From CBDBJQ01 sp965206405 (GTDB lineage Bacteria > Pseudomonadota > Alphaproteobacteria > UBA8366), in NCBI GenBank assembly GCA_965206405.1, contig CBDBJQ010000006.1, forward strand, positions 248,001 through 312,000: DNA of 64,000 nt, in the 5' to 3' direction. Under the pieces are notes generated by a model, which saw only the letters and a list, made by a program, of their open reading frames with translations, was not told the DNA's origin and searched no databases. The position numbers were made by a program, and so were the translations under genes. Of this stretch, positions 1 to 10,524 are shown piece after piece. Position 1 is the first letter of the stretch; every line of letters starts with the position of its first letter.

Positions 1-612
1 GTTGCGGGCGAAGGCATGGTCGACGCCGGGATAGGAATGCACCTCGACGCCAGCGATTCCGGCCAGGCCTTCGGCGACCACGGCCTGTTTGTCCTTGGGC
101 ACGAAGCCATCTTCCTCGGCCACGTGCAGGATCGTCGGCGCGGTGATGTTACCCGCCTCGCCGAGACGCTCGTCGATGCCGACGCCGTAGTAGCTGATAT
201 TGCAGTCAGTGTCGCTGCGCGTCGCCATCAGATAGGCGAGTAGGCCGCCGAGGCAGAAGCCGACCGTGCCGACCTTGCCGCTGCAGCCATCGAGGTCGCG
301 AAGATGGGCGACGCCCGCCTTGAGATCCTCGATGCCGCTTTCGACGTTGAATCCCTGGTAGAGATCGAATGCCCGCGCCCATTCCTCCTCGGTCAGGGCG
401 TTCAGCTGAATACCCGGCTCCTGCCGCCAGAAGATGTCGGGTGCGAGGGCGAAATAGCCGGCCGCGGCAAAGCGGTCGCAATGGGCCCGCACATCGGCGT
501 TGACGCCGAAGATTTCCTGGATGATGAGAATTCCCGCGCCGCTCTTGTCTGCGGGCTCCGCGAGATAGCCGCCGAACGTGCCGTCCGGACCGGCAATGGT
601 GATGTCGGGCAT
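1..612 (-). CDS. Dienelactone hydrolase family protein (3' end cut by window edge)
   Basis: An alpha/beta hydrolase of the dienelactone hydrolase family, read from an ATG at 612 for 204 codons until the window ends. The nucleophile elbow GFCLGG carries the catalytic Cys expected in this family, and the Asp (VAEEDGFVP) and His (GVDHAF) of the triad follow in the right order. The N-terminal GILIIQEIFGVN segment is also typical. The family hydrolyses dienelactones or related esters in the cytosol; the substrate here cannot be told. Only a few tens of residues should be missing at the C-terminus. Confidence 0.9.
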   Translation of the reverse strand, partial: MPDITIAGPDGTFGGYLAEPADKSGAGILIIQEIFGVNADVRAHCDRFAAAGYFALAPDIFWRQEPGIQLNALTEEEWARAFDLYQGFNVESGIEDLKAGVAHLRDLDGCSGKVGTVGFCLGGLLAYLMATRSDTDCNISYYGVGIDERLGEAGNITAPTILHVAEEDGFVPKDKQAVVAEGLAGIAGVEVHSYPGVDHAFARN

Positions 613-681
613 GACTGCCTCTGCTTGTTGCGCTGCGCTATAACCTAGTGTGAAGCGGTACGATTTGAAGCGGTGTCGATC

Positions 682-1194
682 TCAGGCGGCGCTGATCTCC
701 TCAGACAACACCAGTTTCAAGTGGGCGCCCTCGAGCTCGAGCAGCCGTCGTTTGGTCGTCAGCCCGCCGCCACCGGAATATCCGCCGATGGCGCCGCCTG
801 CGGCGAGCACCCTGTGGCAGGGGACGATGATCGGGATCGGGTTGCGGCCGCAGGCCTGCCCGATGGCCCGGGGCTTGCTGTCGATATCGCCGGCGAGCTC
901 TCCATAGCTGCGGGTGGCGCCGGCGGGAATCGCGAGCATTGCTGCCCGCACCCGGACCTGGAACGACGTTGGCGCCGGGCCCAGGGGCAGATCGAATACC
1001 TGCAGACGACCGGCGAAATATGCGCCCAATTGCTTCTCGGCCTCGCGCAGCAGTGAGGTCGCTTCGTCTCTGGATGGGAACCGGGCGAAACGCACTGCAG
1101 CGACGGCGCCGCCTTCCTCGAAAATCGAGACCGGCCCGACAACCGTTGTGTTGATGCAGAGTACGGGACCGGAACTGGGTAAATCCTGTTGCAT
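682..1194 (-). CDS. ogt: Methylated-DNA--protein-cysteine S-methyltransferase
   Basis: A 170-residue O6-alkylguanine-DNA alkyltransferase, a suicide repair protein that moves the alkyl group from guanine to its own cysteine. The active-site motif IIVPCHRVL lies near residue 128, followed by the GGYSGG segment. The helix-turn-helix part (RVRAAMLAIPAGATRSYGEL) precedes it. Length and domain order fit the Ogt/MGMT class without an Ada regulatory domain. It ends the minus-strand group with the DUF255 gene, 3 bp downstream of that gene's stop codon, so the two may be co-transcribed. Confidence 0.93.
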   Translation of the reverse strand: MQQDLPSSGPVLCINTTVVGPVSIFEEGGAVAAVRFARFPSRDEATSLLREAEKQLGAYFAGRLQVFDLPLGPAPTSFQVRVRAAMLAIPAGATRSYGELAGDIDSKPRAIGQACGRNPIPIIVPCHRVLAAGGAIGGYSGGGGLTTKRRLLELEGAHLKLVLSEEISAA

Positions 1195-1197
1195 CGG

Positions 1198-3216
<2,019 letters not shown>

Positions 3217-3341
3217 GAGAGAGAGCCCTTCGCATATGGCGAGATTGGCGAGGCGAGGCTGGTAGCGGGACCGGACAATAACGATACAAGCCGCCTCTCC
3301 CGATGACCATTTTATTCGCGGAGCCATTTCATTCTGGAAAC

Positions 3342-3375
3342 GATGACGCGGCGATGATGATGACGCGGCGATGAT
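3342..3375. repeat. 17-bp tandem duplication in the DUF255/mnmE intergenic region
   Basis: The unit GATGACGCGGCGATGAT occurs twice in perfect tandem just upstream of mnmE, followed by a third partial copy. It sits in the 183-bp divergent intergenic region that must hold the promoters of both genes, so copy number could alter mnmE spacing. No function is assigned. Confidence 0.85.
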
Positions 3376-3399
3376 GTGGCGATGGACGGTGACACAACA

Positions 3400-4737
3400 A
3401 TGACGGCGGACACCATCTATGCGATCTCGACCGGGACCGGACAGGCCGGCCTCGCGGTGATCCGGATCTCCGGCCCGGAGGCCAGTGCTGTACTCGCCGC
3501 GCTGACCGGCGAGCTGTCTCCTGTGCCACGCCGGATGACGCGGGCCCTGTTCTGCGATCCGGAGACGGGGGATCCACTCGATGACGGCATGGCCGTCTGT
3601 TTCGCTGCCCCGGCGAGCTATACCGGCGAAGATGTGGTCGAACTCCACCTGCATGGCGGGCCGGCCGTGCTCGCCGCCGTGCTTGCTGCGCTCGGGCGCC
3701 GCCCCGGTCTTCGTCATGCCGAGCCGGGAGAGTTTACTCGCCGGGCCTTTCTTGCCGGCAAGATCGATCTCACCGAGACCGAGGGCATCGCCGATCTGAT
3801 CGCCGCCGAAACAGAAGCGCAGCGCCGCCAGGCCCTGCGCCAGACCCGGGGCGAACTCGGCCGGCTGTACGAATCCTGGCGGACTCCCCTGCTCGAGGCG
3901 CTCGCGCATCTCGAGGCGCATCTCGATTTCCCGGATGAGGGGTTGGAAGACGGAGGGATCCGGGGAATTCTTGATAATGCATTGATAATAAAGGATAAAA
4001 TAGAGGTTCATCTCGATGATGATCGCCGCGGCGAGCATCTGCGGGAAGGTGTTTTTGTTACCATCCTGGGGCCGCCAAACGCTGGAAAATCGAGTCTTTT
4101 GAACTGGTTAGCCTGTCGCGATGCAGCGATCGTCGCCGAACAGGCAGGCACGACGCGGGACGTGATCGAGGTGCGGCTCGACCTCGCCGGCTGCCCGGTG
4201 GTACTTGCGGACACGGCTGGACTGCGCGAGGCAGCCACGGGCATCGAAAGCGAAGGCATTCGCCGCGCCCTCGATCGCGCCGAGGATGCGGATATCCGCA
4301 TTGTCATTTTTGATGGCCAGGATGCCGAAGCGGCCGGCCCGGCCCGCCGCATGGTGGATGCGGAAACCCTCGTCGTTCTTAACAAGGCCGATCTTGGCCC
4401 GCCGCTCCTGGCGTTCGACGAAATCTTGAAAAATGCCGGGCCGTTCTCGATATCGGTGCACGAGGAGATCGGGCTCGACGATTTTCTCGAAGCGCTGACG
4501 CGTCAGGTTGCAGCGAAGATCGATGCGGGTGGTGCGGCGGTGATCACCCGGGCTCGCCACCGCGAGGCGCTGGCTGACTGCCTCGCCGCGCTGCAGCATC
4601 TGGAGACGGCGGTGCTGCCAGAGCTGGCAGCCGAGGATATGCGTCTTGCCGTCCGGGCCTTGGGTCGGATCACGGGCGCCGTGGACGTCGAGGATCTTCT
4701 CGATATCATTTTCCGGGATTTCTGCATCGGGAAATAG
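3400..4737 (+). CDS. mnmE: tRNA uridine-5-carboxymethylaminomethyl(34) synthesis GTPase MnmE
   Basis: A 445-residue GTPase that works with MnmG on U34 of certain tRNAs. The N-terminal tetrahydrofolate-binding domain covers about residues 1-120. The G domain shows G1 (GPPNAGKSS, about 224-232), the TTRD loop (251-254), DTAG (271-274) and NKAD (about 328-331). The C-terminal CIGK motif, which carries the catalytic Cys, ends the protein. I chose the ATG at 3400 (MTADTIYAISTGTG) because family proteins start there; a GTG at 3376 and an ATG at 3382 are in frame upstream. G1 reads GPPNAGKS rather than the commoner G(E/R/K)PNAGKS. Confidence 0.97.
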   Translation: MTADTIYAISTGTGQAGLAVIRISGPEASAVLAALTGELSPVPRRMTRALFCDPETGDPLDDGMAVCFAAPASYTGEDVVELHLHGGPAVLAAVLAALGRRPGLRHAEPGEFTRRAFLAGKIDLTETEGIADLIAAETEAQRRQALRQTRGELGRLYESWRTPLLEALAHLEAHLDFPDEGLEDGGIRGILDNALIIKDKIEVHLDDDRRGEHLREGVFVTILGPPNAGKSSLLNWLACRDAAIVAEQAGTTRDVIEVRLDLAGCPVVLADTAGLREAATGIESEGIRRALDRAEDADIRIVIFDGQDAEAAGPARRMVDAETLVVLNKADLGPPLLAFDEILKNAGPFSISVHEEIGLDDFLEALTRQVAAKIDAGGAAVITRARHREALADCLAALQHLETAVLPELAAEDMRLAVRALGRITGAVDVEDLLDIIFRDFCIGK

Positions 4738-4797
4738 ATCATGGACAGCAAGTTGTCTGGCAAGTACTCCCCATGTTTACAGAAGGTTAGTGGCGAT

Positions 4798-4813
4798 TGT
4801 TTCCCGTGAAACA
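4798..4813. promoter_or_regulatory. parS-like ParB binding site between mnmE and mnmG
   Basis: TGTTTCCCGTGAAACA matches the bacterial parS consensus TGTTTCACGTGAAACA at 15 of 16 positions. It lies in the mnmE-mnmG intergenic region, 2 kb upstream of parA-parB, where chromosomal parS sites are common. ParB/CTPase would load here and spread to form the origin-proximal partition complex. Confidence 0.85.
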
Positions 4814-4874
4814 TTTTTTGCGTCGCCTTTGCCGCAACGCTTGCGGCATCGGGGCTGATTCGTAGGATACCGCC

Positions 4875-6860
4875 ATGATTCGGCATGGCGAAGAGATTTG
4901 GGACGTTCTCGTCATCGGTGGCGGCCATGCCGGCACCGAGGCGGCCGGGGCTGCGGCGCGAATCGGCGCCCGCACCCTGCTCGTCACCCATCGCCCGGAA
5001 ACGATCGGGGAAATGTCCTGCAACCCGGCCATTGGGGGGCTCGCTAAGGGCCACCTGGTGCGGGAGATCGACGCTCTCGATGGCGTCATCGGCCGTGCCA
5101 TCGACCGGGCGGGCATCCAGTTCCGGATTCTGAACAAATCAAAGGGGCCGGCGGTGTGGAGCCCCCGGGCTCAGGCCGACCGCAAGCTGTACAAACAGGC
5201 GATCCAGGCGCTGCTGGCCGAACAGGACGGTCTTTCGATATACGCCGCGGCGGTCGAGGATTTTCTTATTGATGAGTCTGGCCGGGCCACCGGGGTGATT
5301 ACCGAGGACGGCGAAACCCTGCGCGCACGGGCCGTGGTCTTGACCACCGGAACATTCCTTGGCGGCATGATCCATATTGGCGAACAGCGGATTCCCGCCG
5401 GCCGCGCCGGCGAAGAGTCGGCAATCGGGCTGGCGGCGACCCTGCGCCGGCTCGAATTCGCCGTCGACCGGCTGAAAACCGGCACACCGCCTCGGCTCGA
5501 CGGCCGAACCATCGCCTGGGAAGGTCTCGAGACCCAGCCCGGTGACGATCCGCCGCGCCCCTTCTCCACCCTTACCGACCGCATAACCACGCCGCAGATC
5601 GCCTGCGCCATCACCGGCACGACCCCGGAAATCCATGCGCTGATCCGCGACAACCTGCACCAATCGCCGATGTATTCAGGCCAGATCGAATCGCGGGGGC
5701 CACGCTATTGTCCGTCGATCGAGGACAAGGTGGTGCGGTTTGCGGATCGCCAGCACCATCAGATTTTTCTTGAGCCGGAAGGGCTTGATGATCACACCGT
5801 CTATCCCAACGGCATTTCGACCTCCCTGCCGGAGGCGGTACAGCGGGAGATCGTCGCCCGGATCCCCGGCCTTGAGGCGGCGCGGATGCTGCGGCCGGGC
5901 TACGCTATCGAATACGATTTCGTCGATCCCCGGGAGCTCACCCCGACCCTGGAAACACGGCGCCTTCCGGGGCTGTGGCTGGCCGGCCAGGTCAACGGCA
6001 CCACCGGCTATGAGGAAGCGGCGGCACAGGGCCTGGTCGCCGGTGCGAATGCAGCGCTCGCGGTTGCTGGCGCTGCGCCTTTCATCCTCGACCGGTCCGA
6101 GGCGTATATCGCCGTGCTGGTCGACGATTTGATCACCCGCGGTACCCGGGAGCCCTATCGGATGTTCACCTCGCGGGCCGAATACAGGCTGCGCCTGCGC
6201 GCCGACAATGCCGACCAACGCCTCACGGAGCGGGGAATCGCTGCCGGGCTGGTTGGCTCGGTCCGCCGCGATGCCTGGCGCCGCAAGGCGGTAGCGCTGG
6301 GCGAAGCCCGGGAGCTGGTGGCGGGATTTCGGGCCGGGCCGAACAAGCTTGCCGCGGCCGGGCTCGGCACCCCGCGCAACGGTGCTGCGCGCAGCGCCCC
6401 GGAGCTCCTGGCGGTGCCGGAGATAACAATCGCGCGGCTGCAGGTGCTGTGGCCGGAGCTGGGCGACATTGCGCCCGACATTGCCGAACAGCTGAAAATC
6501 GATGCGCTCTATGCGAGTTACCTCGATCGGCAGGAAGCCGATGTGGCGGCCTATCGCCGCGATGAGGCCTTGACCCTGCCGGAAAGCATTGACTACGCCG
6601 CGATCGGCGGTCTGTCGACTGAGGCGCAGGAAAAACTGGCTCGGACGCGCCCGAACAGTCTTGGAGCGGCGGCCCGGATCCCGGGGGTGACTCCGGCTGC
6701 CGTGATGGCGGTCCTGCGTTACGTCAAGCGCCCGAACCACCCGACCCAGCGTCCCGACCAACGTCCGGACCAACGTCCGGGCCAACGTCCGGACCGGCAA
6801 AGGTCGACCCCGGTTTCACGTGAAACATTGACTCCTCCACGCCGGCCCGCTGATGGCTGA
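4875..6860 (+). CDS. mnmG: tRNA uridine-5-carboxymethylaminomethyl(34) synthesis enzyme MnmG
   Basis: A 661-residue FAD enzyme, the partner of MnmE. The Rossmann fold VLVIGGGHAGTEAA (about 11-24) and family signatures MSCNPAIGGLAKG, LKTGTPPRLDG and VNGTTGYEEAAAQG are present, as is the C-terminal helical domain ending near RIPGVTPAAVMAVLRYVKR. The last 35 or so residues are an Arg/Pro/Gln-rich tail made of 12-bp repeats (RPDQ-type units), followed by VSRETLTPPRR, where VSRET is the translation of a parS site. Family members usually end near the helical domain, so this tail is extra. Its stop overlaps the start of parA by 8 bp. Confidence 0.97.
   Translation: MIRHGEEIWDVLVIGGGHAGTEAAGAAARIGARTLLVTHRPETIGEMSCNPAIGGLAKGHLVREIDALDGVIGRAIDRAGIQFRILNKSKGPAVWSPRAQADRKLYKQAIQALLAEQDGLSIYAAAVEDFLIDESGRATGVITEDGETLRARAVVLTTGTFLGGMIHIGEQRIPAGRAGEESAIGLAATLRRLEFAVDRLKTGTPPRLDGRTIAWEGLETQPGDDPPRPFSTLTDRITTPQIACAITGTTPEIHALIRDNLHQSPMYSGQIESRGPRYCPSIEDKVVRFADRQHHQIFLEPEGLDDHTVYPNGISTSLPEAVQREIVARIPGLEAARMLRPGYAIEYDFVDPRELTPTLETRRLPGLWLAGQVNGTTGYEEAAAQGLVAGANAALAVAGAAPFILDRSEAYIAVLVDDLITRGTREPYRMFTSRAEYRLRLRADNADQRLTERGIAAGLVGSVRRDAWRRKAVALGEARELVAGFRAGPNKLAAAGLGTPRNGAARSAPELLAVPEITIARLQVLWPELGDIAPDIAEQLKIDALYASYLDRQEADVAAYRRDEALTLPESIDYAAIGGLSTEAQEKLARTRPNSLGAAARIPGVTPAAVMAVLRYVKRPNHPTQRPDQRPDQRPGQRPDRQRSTPVSRETLTPPRRPADG
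6743..6794. repeat. 12-bp in-frame repeats in the mnmG tail
   Basis: About four imperfect copies of a 12-bp unit close to CAACGTCCGGAC encode Arg-Pro-Asp/Gly-Gln steps. They make up the C-terminal extension of MnmG directly before the second parS site. Confidence 0.8.
6812..6827. promoter_or_regulatory. parS site inside the 3' end of mnmG
   Basis: GGTTTCACGTGAAACA contains the perfect palindromic core GTTTCACGTGAAAC and matches the 16-bp parS consensus at 15 positions. It is 26 bp before the parA start codon. In many alphaproteobacteria an equivalent site overlaps the start of rsmG and is translated as V/MSRET; here the same peptide is part of MnmG and rsmG is absent. Confidence 0.92.
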
Positions 6861-7752
6861 CGCGCCTGGCACCCTCGCCGGCACGCCTGCCGACACGCCT
6901 GCTGGCGCACGCATTCTTGCCGTCGCCAATCAGAAGGGCGGGGTTGGCAAGACCACGACCGCGGTCAACATCGCCACAGCATTGGCCGTGGCTGGACAGA
7001 GGGTTCTCGTCGTCGATATCGATCCCCAGGGCAATGCCTCGACCGGGCTGGACGCACTCCGCCGCAGCGGGGCAGGGCCTGATACGTCCGCCGTGCTCGC
7101 CGCGCCCTCAGGGCCTGAGGCAGAAACACCGGAAGTTTCTTATGAATCAACAACTTATGAATTATTGACTGGCGCAGCCACGCTCGAAGAGGTCGTACAG
7201 GAGACCATGCTCGACGGGCTGGCCCTGGCACCGGCCTCGATCAACCTGGCGGGCGCCGAGCTGGAGTTCACGGAAGCCGGGCGCCGTGAGTTCCGCCTTG
7301 CCGATGCGTTGGCGACGGCGCGGGCAGAGCGGGACTTCATCCTCATCGACAGCCCGCCTTCGCTCGGGGTGCTGACCGTGAACGCACTCTGCGCCGCCGA
7401 TACGGTGCTCGTCCCCTTGCAGTGCGAATTTTACGCCCTCGAGGGGCTGAGCTTGTTCATGGACACCCTCGATCGGGTCCGTCAGCGTCTTAACCCGCGT
7501 CTCAAGATTTGCGGCATTCTTCTGACCATGTTCGACAGCCGCAACAATCTGTCGAACCAGGTCGACCTCGATGTCCGCGAGCATTTCGGCGACAGGGTGT
7601 TCGATGCGGTGATTCCGCGGAACGTCCGGGTCGCCGAGGCGCCTTCCCACGGCCAGCCGATAATGCTCTATGACTGGCGCTGCGAAGGCAGTCAGGCTTA
7701 TATCGAAGCGGCGCGGGAGCTGCTTCGACGCGAAGGGAGAACGCCGCGATGA
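6853..7752 (+). CDS. parA: Chromosome partitioning ATPase ParA
   Basis: A 299-residue Walker-type ATPase of the Soj/ParA family that drives segregation of ParB-parS complexes over the nucleoid. The deviant Walker A motif KGGVGKTT lies at about 28-35, Walker A' (VVDIDPQGNAS) and Walker B (LIDSPPSLG) follow. There is an Ala/Thr/Pro-rich leader of about 20 residues before the conserved core. It overlaps mnmG by 8 bp and parB by 4 bp (ATGA), so it is translationally coupled. Confidence 0.97.
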   Translation: MADAPGTLAGTPADTPAGARILAVANQKGGVGKTTTAVNIATALAVAGQRVLVVDIDPQGNASTGLDALRRSGAGPDTSAVLAAPSGPEAETPEVSYESTTYELLTGAATLEEVVQETMLDGLALAPASINLAGAELEFTEAGRREFRLADALATARAERDFILIDSPPSLGVLTVNALCAADTVLVPLQCEFYALEGLSLFMDTLDRVRQRLNPRLKICGILLTMFDSRNNLSNQVDLDVREHFGDRVFDAVIPRNVRVAEAPSHGQPIMLYDWRCEGSQAYIEAARELLRREGRTPR

Positions 7753-8744
7753 GCACGCCTTCTGATAAAAACCCCGCCGGAAAAGGTCGGACGGAGACCG
7801 GCAGGAAAGGCCGGAAGCCGACCGGTTCCCCGGCCGCCTTTCCAGCGGGGTCCGTTGCCGGAACCTCGGCAGGAACTCGGAACAGAGGTCTTGGCCGCGG
7901 GCTGTCGGCGCTTCTCGGCGAGGGGGAGGGCGCCCGTGCGGACGGGCCGCGCCCGGCTGGGACCATGAGCCTGCCGGTTGCGTTCCTGCGCCCGGGATCG
8001 GGGCAGCCACGCCGCCGGTTTGACGATGCGGCGATGAAGGCGCTTGCCGCCTCAGTCAAGGAGAAGGGCGTGCTCGTGCCGATCCTGGTCCGCGCCGTGG
8101 CCGGCGAGCGGGACGCCTATGAGATCATCGCCGGCGAACGTCGCTGGCGCGCCGCCCAGATGGCCCGCCTGGATAAAATACCGTCTATAATCAAAGGGTT
8201 GGGAGACCGCGAGGCGATCGAGGTTGCGCTGGTGGAAAACGTCCAGCGGGAGAATCTCACCCCCATCGAGGAGGCCGAGGGTTATCGGGGGCTGATCGAG
8301 CTTGGCCAACGACAGGAAGATCTGGCGCAGGCGGTGGGCAAGAGCCGAAGCCATGTTGCCAACATGCTGCGTCTTCTCGGGCTTCCCGACAGTGTTCGGG
8401 CGGCGATCCAGGATGGCAGGCTGAGCGTCGGCCATGCGCGGGCCCTGATTCCCGCTGCCAATCCCGAGGTGGTGATGAAAGAGGTGCTGCGGCGGGGGCT
8501 GAACGTGCGGCAAACCGAGCTTCTCATGCAGCGCGATCGCGGCAAGGGGGTGGGCACGTCATGCAAGCCGCAACGCCAGCGCGGCAAGGATCCGGACACA
8601 CTGGCGATGGAACGCCGACTCAGCCTCGCCTCCGGCTTCAAGGTCTCGATCGAGGCACGGGACGGAAAAGGGCATACAAAGGTGGCGTTCGCCTCGCTCG
8701 ATCAGCTCGATGAGATCGCCCGCCGTCTTTCCGATACGGAGTAG
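7749..8744 (+). CDS. parB: Chromosome partitioning protein ParB
   Basis: A 331-residue parS-binding CTPase. After a low-complexity Lys/Gly-rich leader and the GLGRGLSALLG segment, the ParB/Sulfiredoxin nucleotide domain carries GERRWRAA (about residue 130) and VENVQRENLTPIEEA. The helix-turn-helix follows (LAQAVGKSRSHVANMLRLLGLP), then a C-terminal dimerisation region. It is coupled to parA; its binding sites are visible at 4798 and 6812. Confidence 0.97.
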   Translation: MSTPSDKNPAGKGRTETGRKGRKPTGSPAAFPAGSVAGTSAGTRNRGLGRGLSALLGEGEGARADGPRPAGTMSLPVAFLRPGSGQPRRRFDDAAMKALAASVKEKGVLVPILVRAVAGERDAYEIIAGERRWRAAQMARLDKIPSIIKGLGDREAIEVALVENVQRENLTPIEEAEGYRGLIELGQRQEDLAQAVGKSRSHVANMLRLLGLPDSVRAAIQDGRLSVGHARALIPAANPEVVMKEVLRRGLNVRQTELLMQRDRGKGVGTSCKPQRQRGKDPDTLAMERRLSLASGFKVSIEARDGKGHTKVAFASLDQLDEIARRLSDTE

Positions 8745-8816
8745 GGCTGCCCCCCGGCAAGATCGCTGGGCAGGTCTGTTGGGCAAGTTTGCTGGGCAAC
8801 AGGCCCCGGATTCCAG

Positions 8817-9908
8817 TCAGCGTCCACGGCTGGCCCTGCTACCGGCTGAGCGTCGGCCGAGCTGGGCGATCTGCAGCAGGGCCCGGCCACAGAGAGCGTC
8901 ATTGATCGCGGAGTCGAACCGGGATTGACGCTCGGTTTCCCACAGCAGGCTGATAACCCGGTCGATGTCGGCGAGCAACCAGGACCGAGCCTGGCGGTTG
9001 AACGGATCCTTGTACTTGAAAAAGACCGGCGGCCTGAGGTCTTTCACGATAGCGTCGAGGCTTTCCCCGCTCTCGATGCTGCGGCGGACCTGGCGCAACC
9101 GCATGAAGTGCCGCGAGGTTGCGCGCAGGATTTTGGACGCCGCGATTCCGTTGCGCAGTGCGCGCGTATAGTCCCGGTCGACGGCCGCAAGGTTGCCGCC
9201 GCCTGCCGCAAAGACGAGATCGTCGAGGTTGAGTCCGGCGCTGTCGCCGATGCAGGCCATGGCGCTGTCGAGATCAAGGGTCGAATCGTTGCCCGCGAAC
9301 AGCACCAGTTTCTCGAGCTCGTTGCGGGTCATGCCGCGATCAGCGCCGAGATGGCCGACCAGCCAGGCGACCGCATCCGGCGCTGCCTTTATCCGGTGTT
9401 TGCTCAGGGTTTCTTCGATAAGCCGCCGCAGATCCTTGTTTTCGTCGGCATAGCAGGGAATGGCGGCCATTCTGGGAAGGCTGTCGCCGAGTTTCCGGAG
9501 GGTCGAGCGCGGCGGCAGTTCGCCGGCGGTGATGATGGTGAGCGCGTCGTCCGGCACCTTGCCGGCCGCGTAGGCCTGGCCCGGTGCATCCTCCGGCACT
9601 TCGCTGGCGACGTATTCGACCAGGGGTGCGATCGTGTCGGTGACGTCGCGGAGTCGGATCAGGCGGCGGCCTCCCAGCATCGAAATGGCGGCGACCTCGT
9701 TGGCGAGGCGTCCGGGGTTGTCGGCAAGATCCTTGCCCGTAAGGTCGACGACCCGGAACGGATCGGCCATGTCCTCGACCACATGCCGGGCGATGATGTC
9801 GACCCTCTCGTGCACCAGCCCTTCGTTCGGCCCGTAGACCAGGACTACCCGGCAGTCGCCTGGACCGTTCCGCAGGAAGGCCTCGACCTCGCGATATTTA
9901 AGAGGCAT
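8817..9908 (-). CDS. holA: DNA polymerase III subunit delta
   Basis: A 363-residue clamp-loader subunit that opens the beta clamp. The chosen ATG at 9908 starts MPLKYREVEAFL, the family N-terminus, followed by LVYGPNEGLVHERVD, the degenerate nucleotide-binding region. Later signatures are VEYVASEVPEDA and the C-terminal collar region ALRNGIAASKILRATSRHF. A longer in-frame start at 9962 would overlap lptE more and is less likely. It lies convergent to parB and downstream of lptE (11-bp overlap) in the leuS-lptE-holA unit. Confidence 0.92.
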   Translation of the reverse strand: MPLKYREVEAFLRNGPGDCRVVLVYGPNEGLVHERVDIIARHVVEDMADPFRVVDLTGKDLADNPGRLANEVAAISMLGGRRLIRLRDVTDTIAPLVEYVASEVPEDAPGQAYAAGKVPDDALTIITAGELPPRSTLRKLGDSLPRMAAIPCYADENKDLRRLIEETLSKHRIKAAPDAVAWLVGHLGADRGMTRNELEKLVLFAGNDSTLDLDSAMACIGDSAGLNLDDLVFAAGGGNLAAVDRDYTRALRNGIAASKILRATSRHFMRLRQVRRSIESGESLDAIVKDLRPPVFFKYKDPFNRQARSWLLADIDRVISLLWETERQSRFDSAINDALCGRALLQIAQLGRRSAGSRASRGR

Positions 9909-10524
9909 TGCTCTTGCTCTCCCTTGCGTGCAGGAACAAGCCGATCCGATGACGGATCGCATCGCTCACCTCCCGTGCCGTCCGGTCCAGTGCCTTGTTC
10001 TCGGCCGTCAGCAACGCGTATTCCGATCTCGGGATGTTGTAGTCGGTGACCGAGCGCGCGGAATCCTCGAGCATGGTCTCGCCGGTCCGGGCGTCGGCGA
10101 GGATGAAGCGGGCGTGCATGGCCAGCTTGGTGCGTGTCGCCGTATCGGTGATGCGTAGCCCGAGGTCTTCTTTTTCGATTTTGAGGCTGACGGTAAGCGT
10201 GTAGCGAGGTGCCCTTGGCTGTCCTGTGGGTGTCAGTCGGTCGAGCAGGTAGTTGCGAAGAATCTGTCCGTTTCGATCCTTGATGGGCGTGATGCGGATA
10301 TCCGACAGGGTCGTTGCGATCGCTGCGCCCCCCTTGCCGCCGTAGAGCGGCTCGAACCCGCAGCCGGCAAGAGGGCTTGCCAGAGAGCCCACAAGGAAGA
10401 TCGCGAGAAGGGGTGGGAGAAAAGCCGTGACCTCGCCAGGGAATGTCGCGTTGGGGAGCCTCCGGCCAGAGAGCGACCCAGAGAGTGACCCAGAGAGCGA
10501 TAACGCCCGGCTAGAGAACCACAT
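9898..10524 (-). CDS. lptE: LPS assembly lipoprotein LptE
   Basis: A 208-residue outer-membrane lipoprotein that plugs and assembles LptD. A hydrophobic stretch (FLPPLLAIFLVGSLASP) leads to the lipobox LAGC at about residues 56-59, then CGFEPLYGG, a typical LptE mature start. The only ATG that suits the operon is at 10524, overlapping the leuS stop; this gives an unusually long N-terminal region containing an SGSLSGSLSG repeat from a 12-bp tandem sequence (about 10466-10502). The true start may therefore be a less usual codon closer to the hydrophobic segment. The order leuS-lptE-holA is a common alphaproteobacterial operon. Confidence 0.87.
   Translation of the reverse strand: MWFSSRALSLSGSLSGSLSGRRLPNATFPGEVTAFLPPLLAIFLVGSLASPLAGCGFEPLYGGKGGAAIATTLSDIRITPIKDRNGQILRNYLLDRLTPTGQPRAPRYTLTVSLKIEKEDLGLRITDTATRTKLAMHARFILADARTGETMLEDSARSVTDYNIPRSEYALLTAENKALDRTAREVSDAIRHRIGLFLHARESKSNAS

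Noticed and set aside
3217..4038. N-terminal extension of the DUF255 protein to 4038
   Set aside because: It is antisense to the conserved N-terminal half of mnmE, and the family N-terminus begins at 3216.
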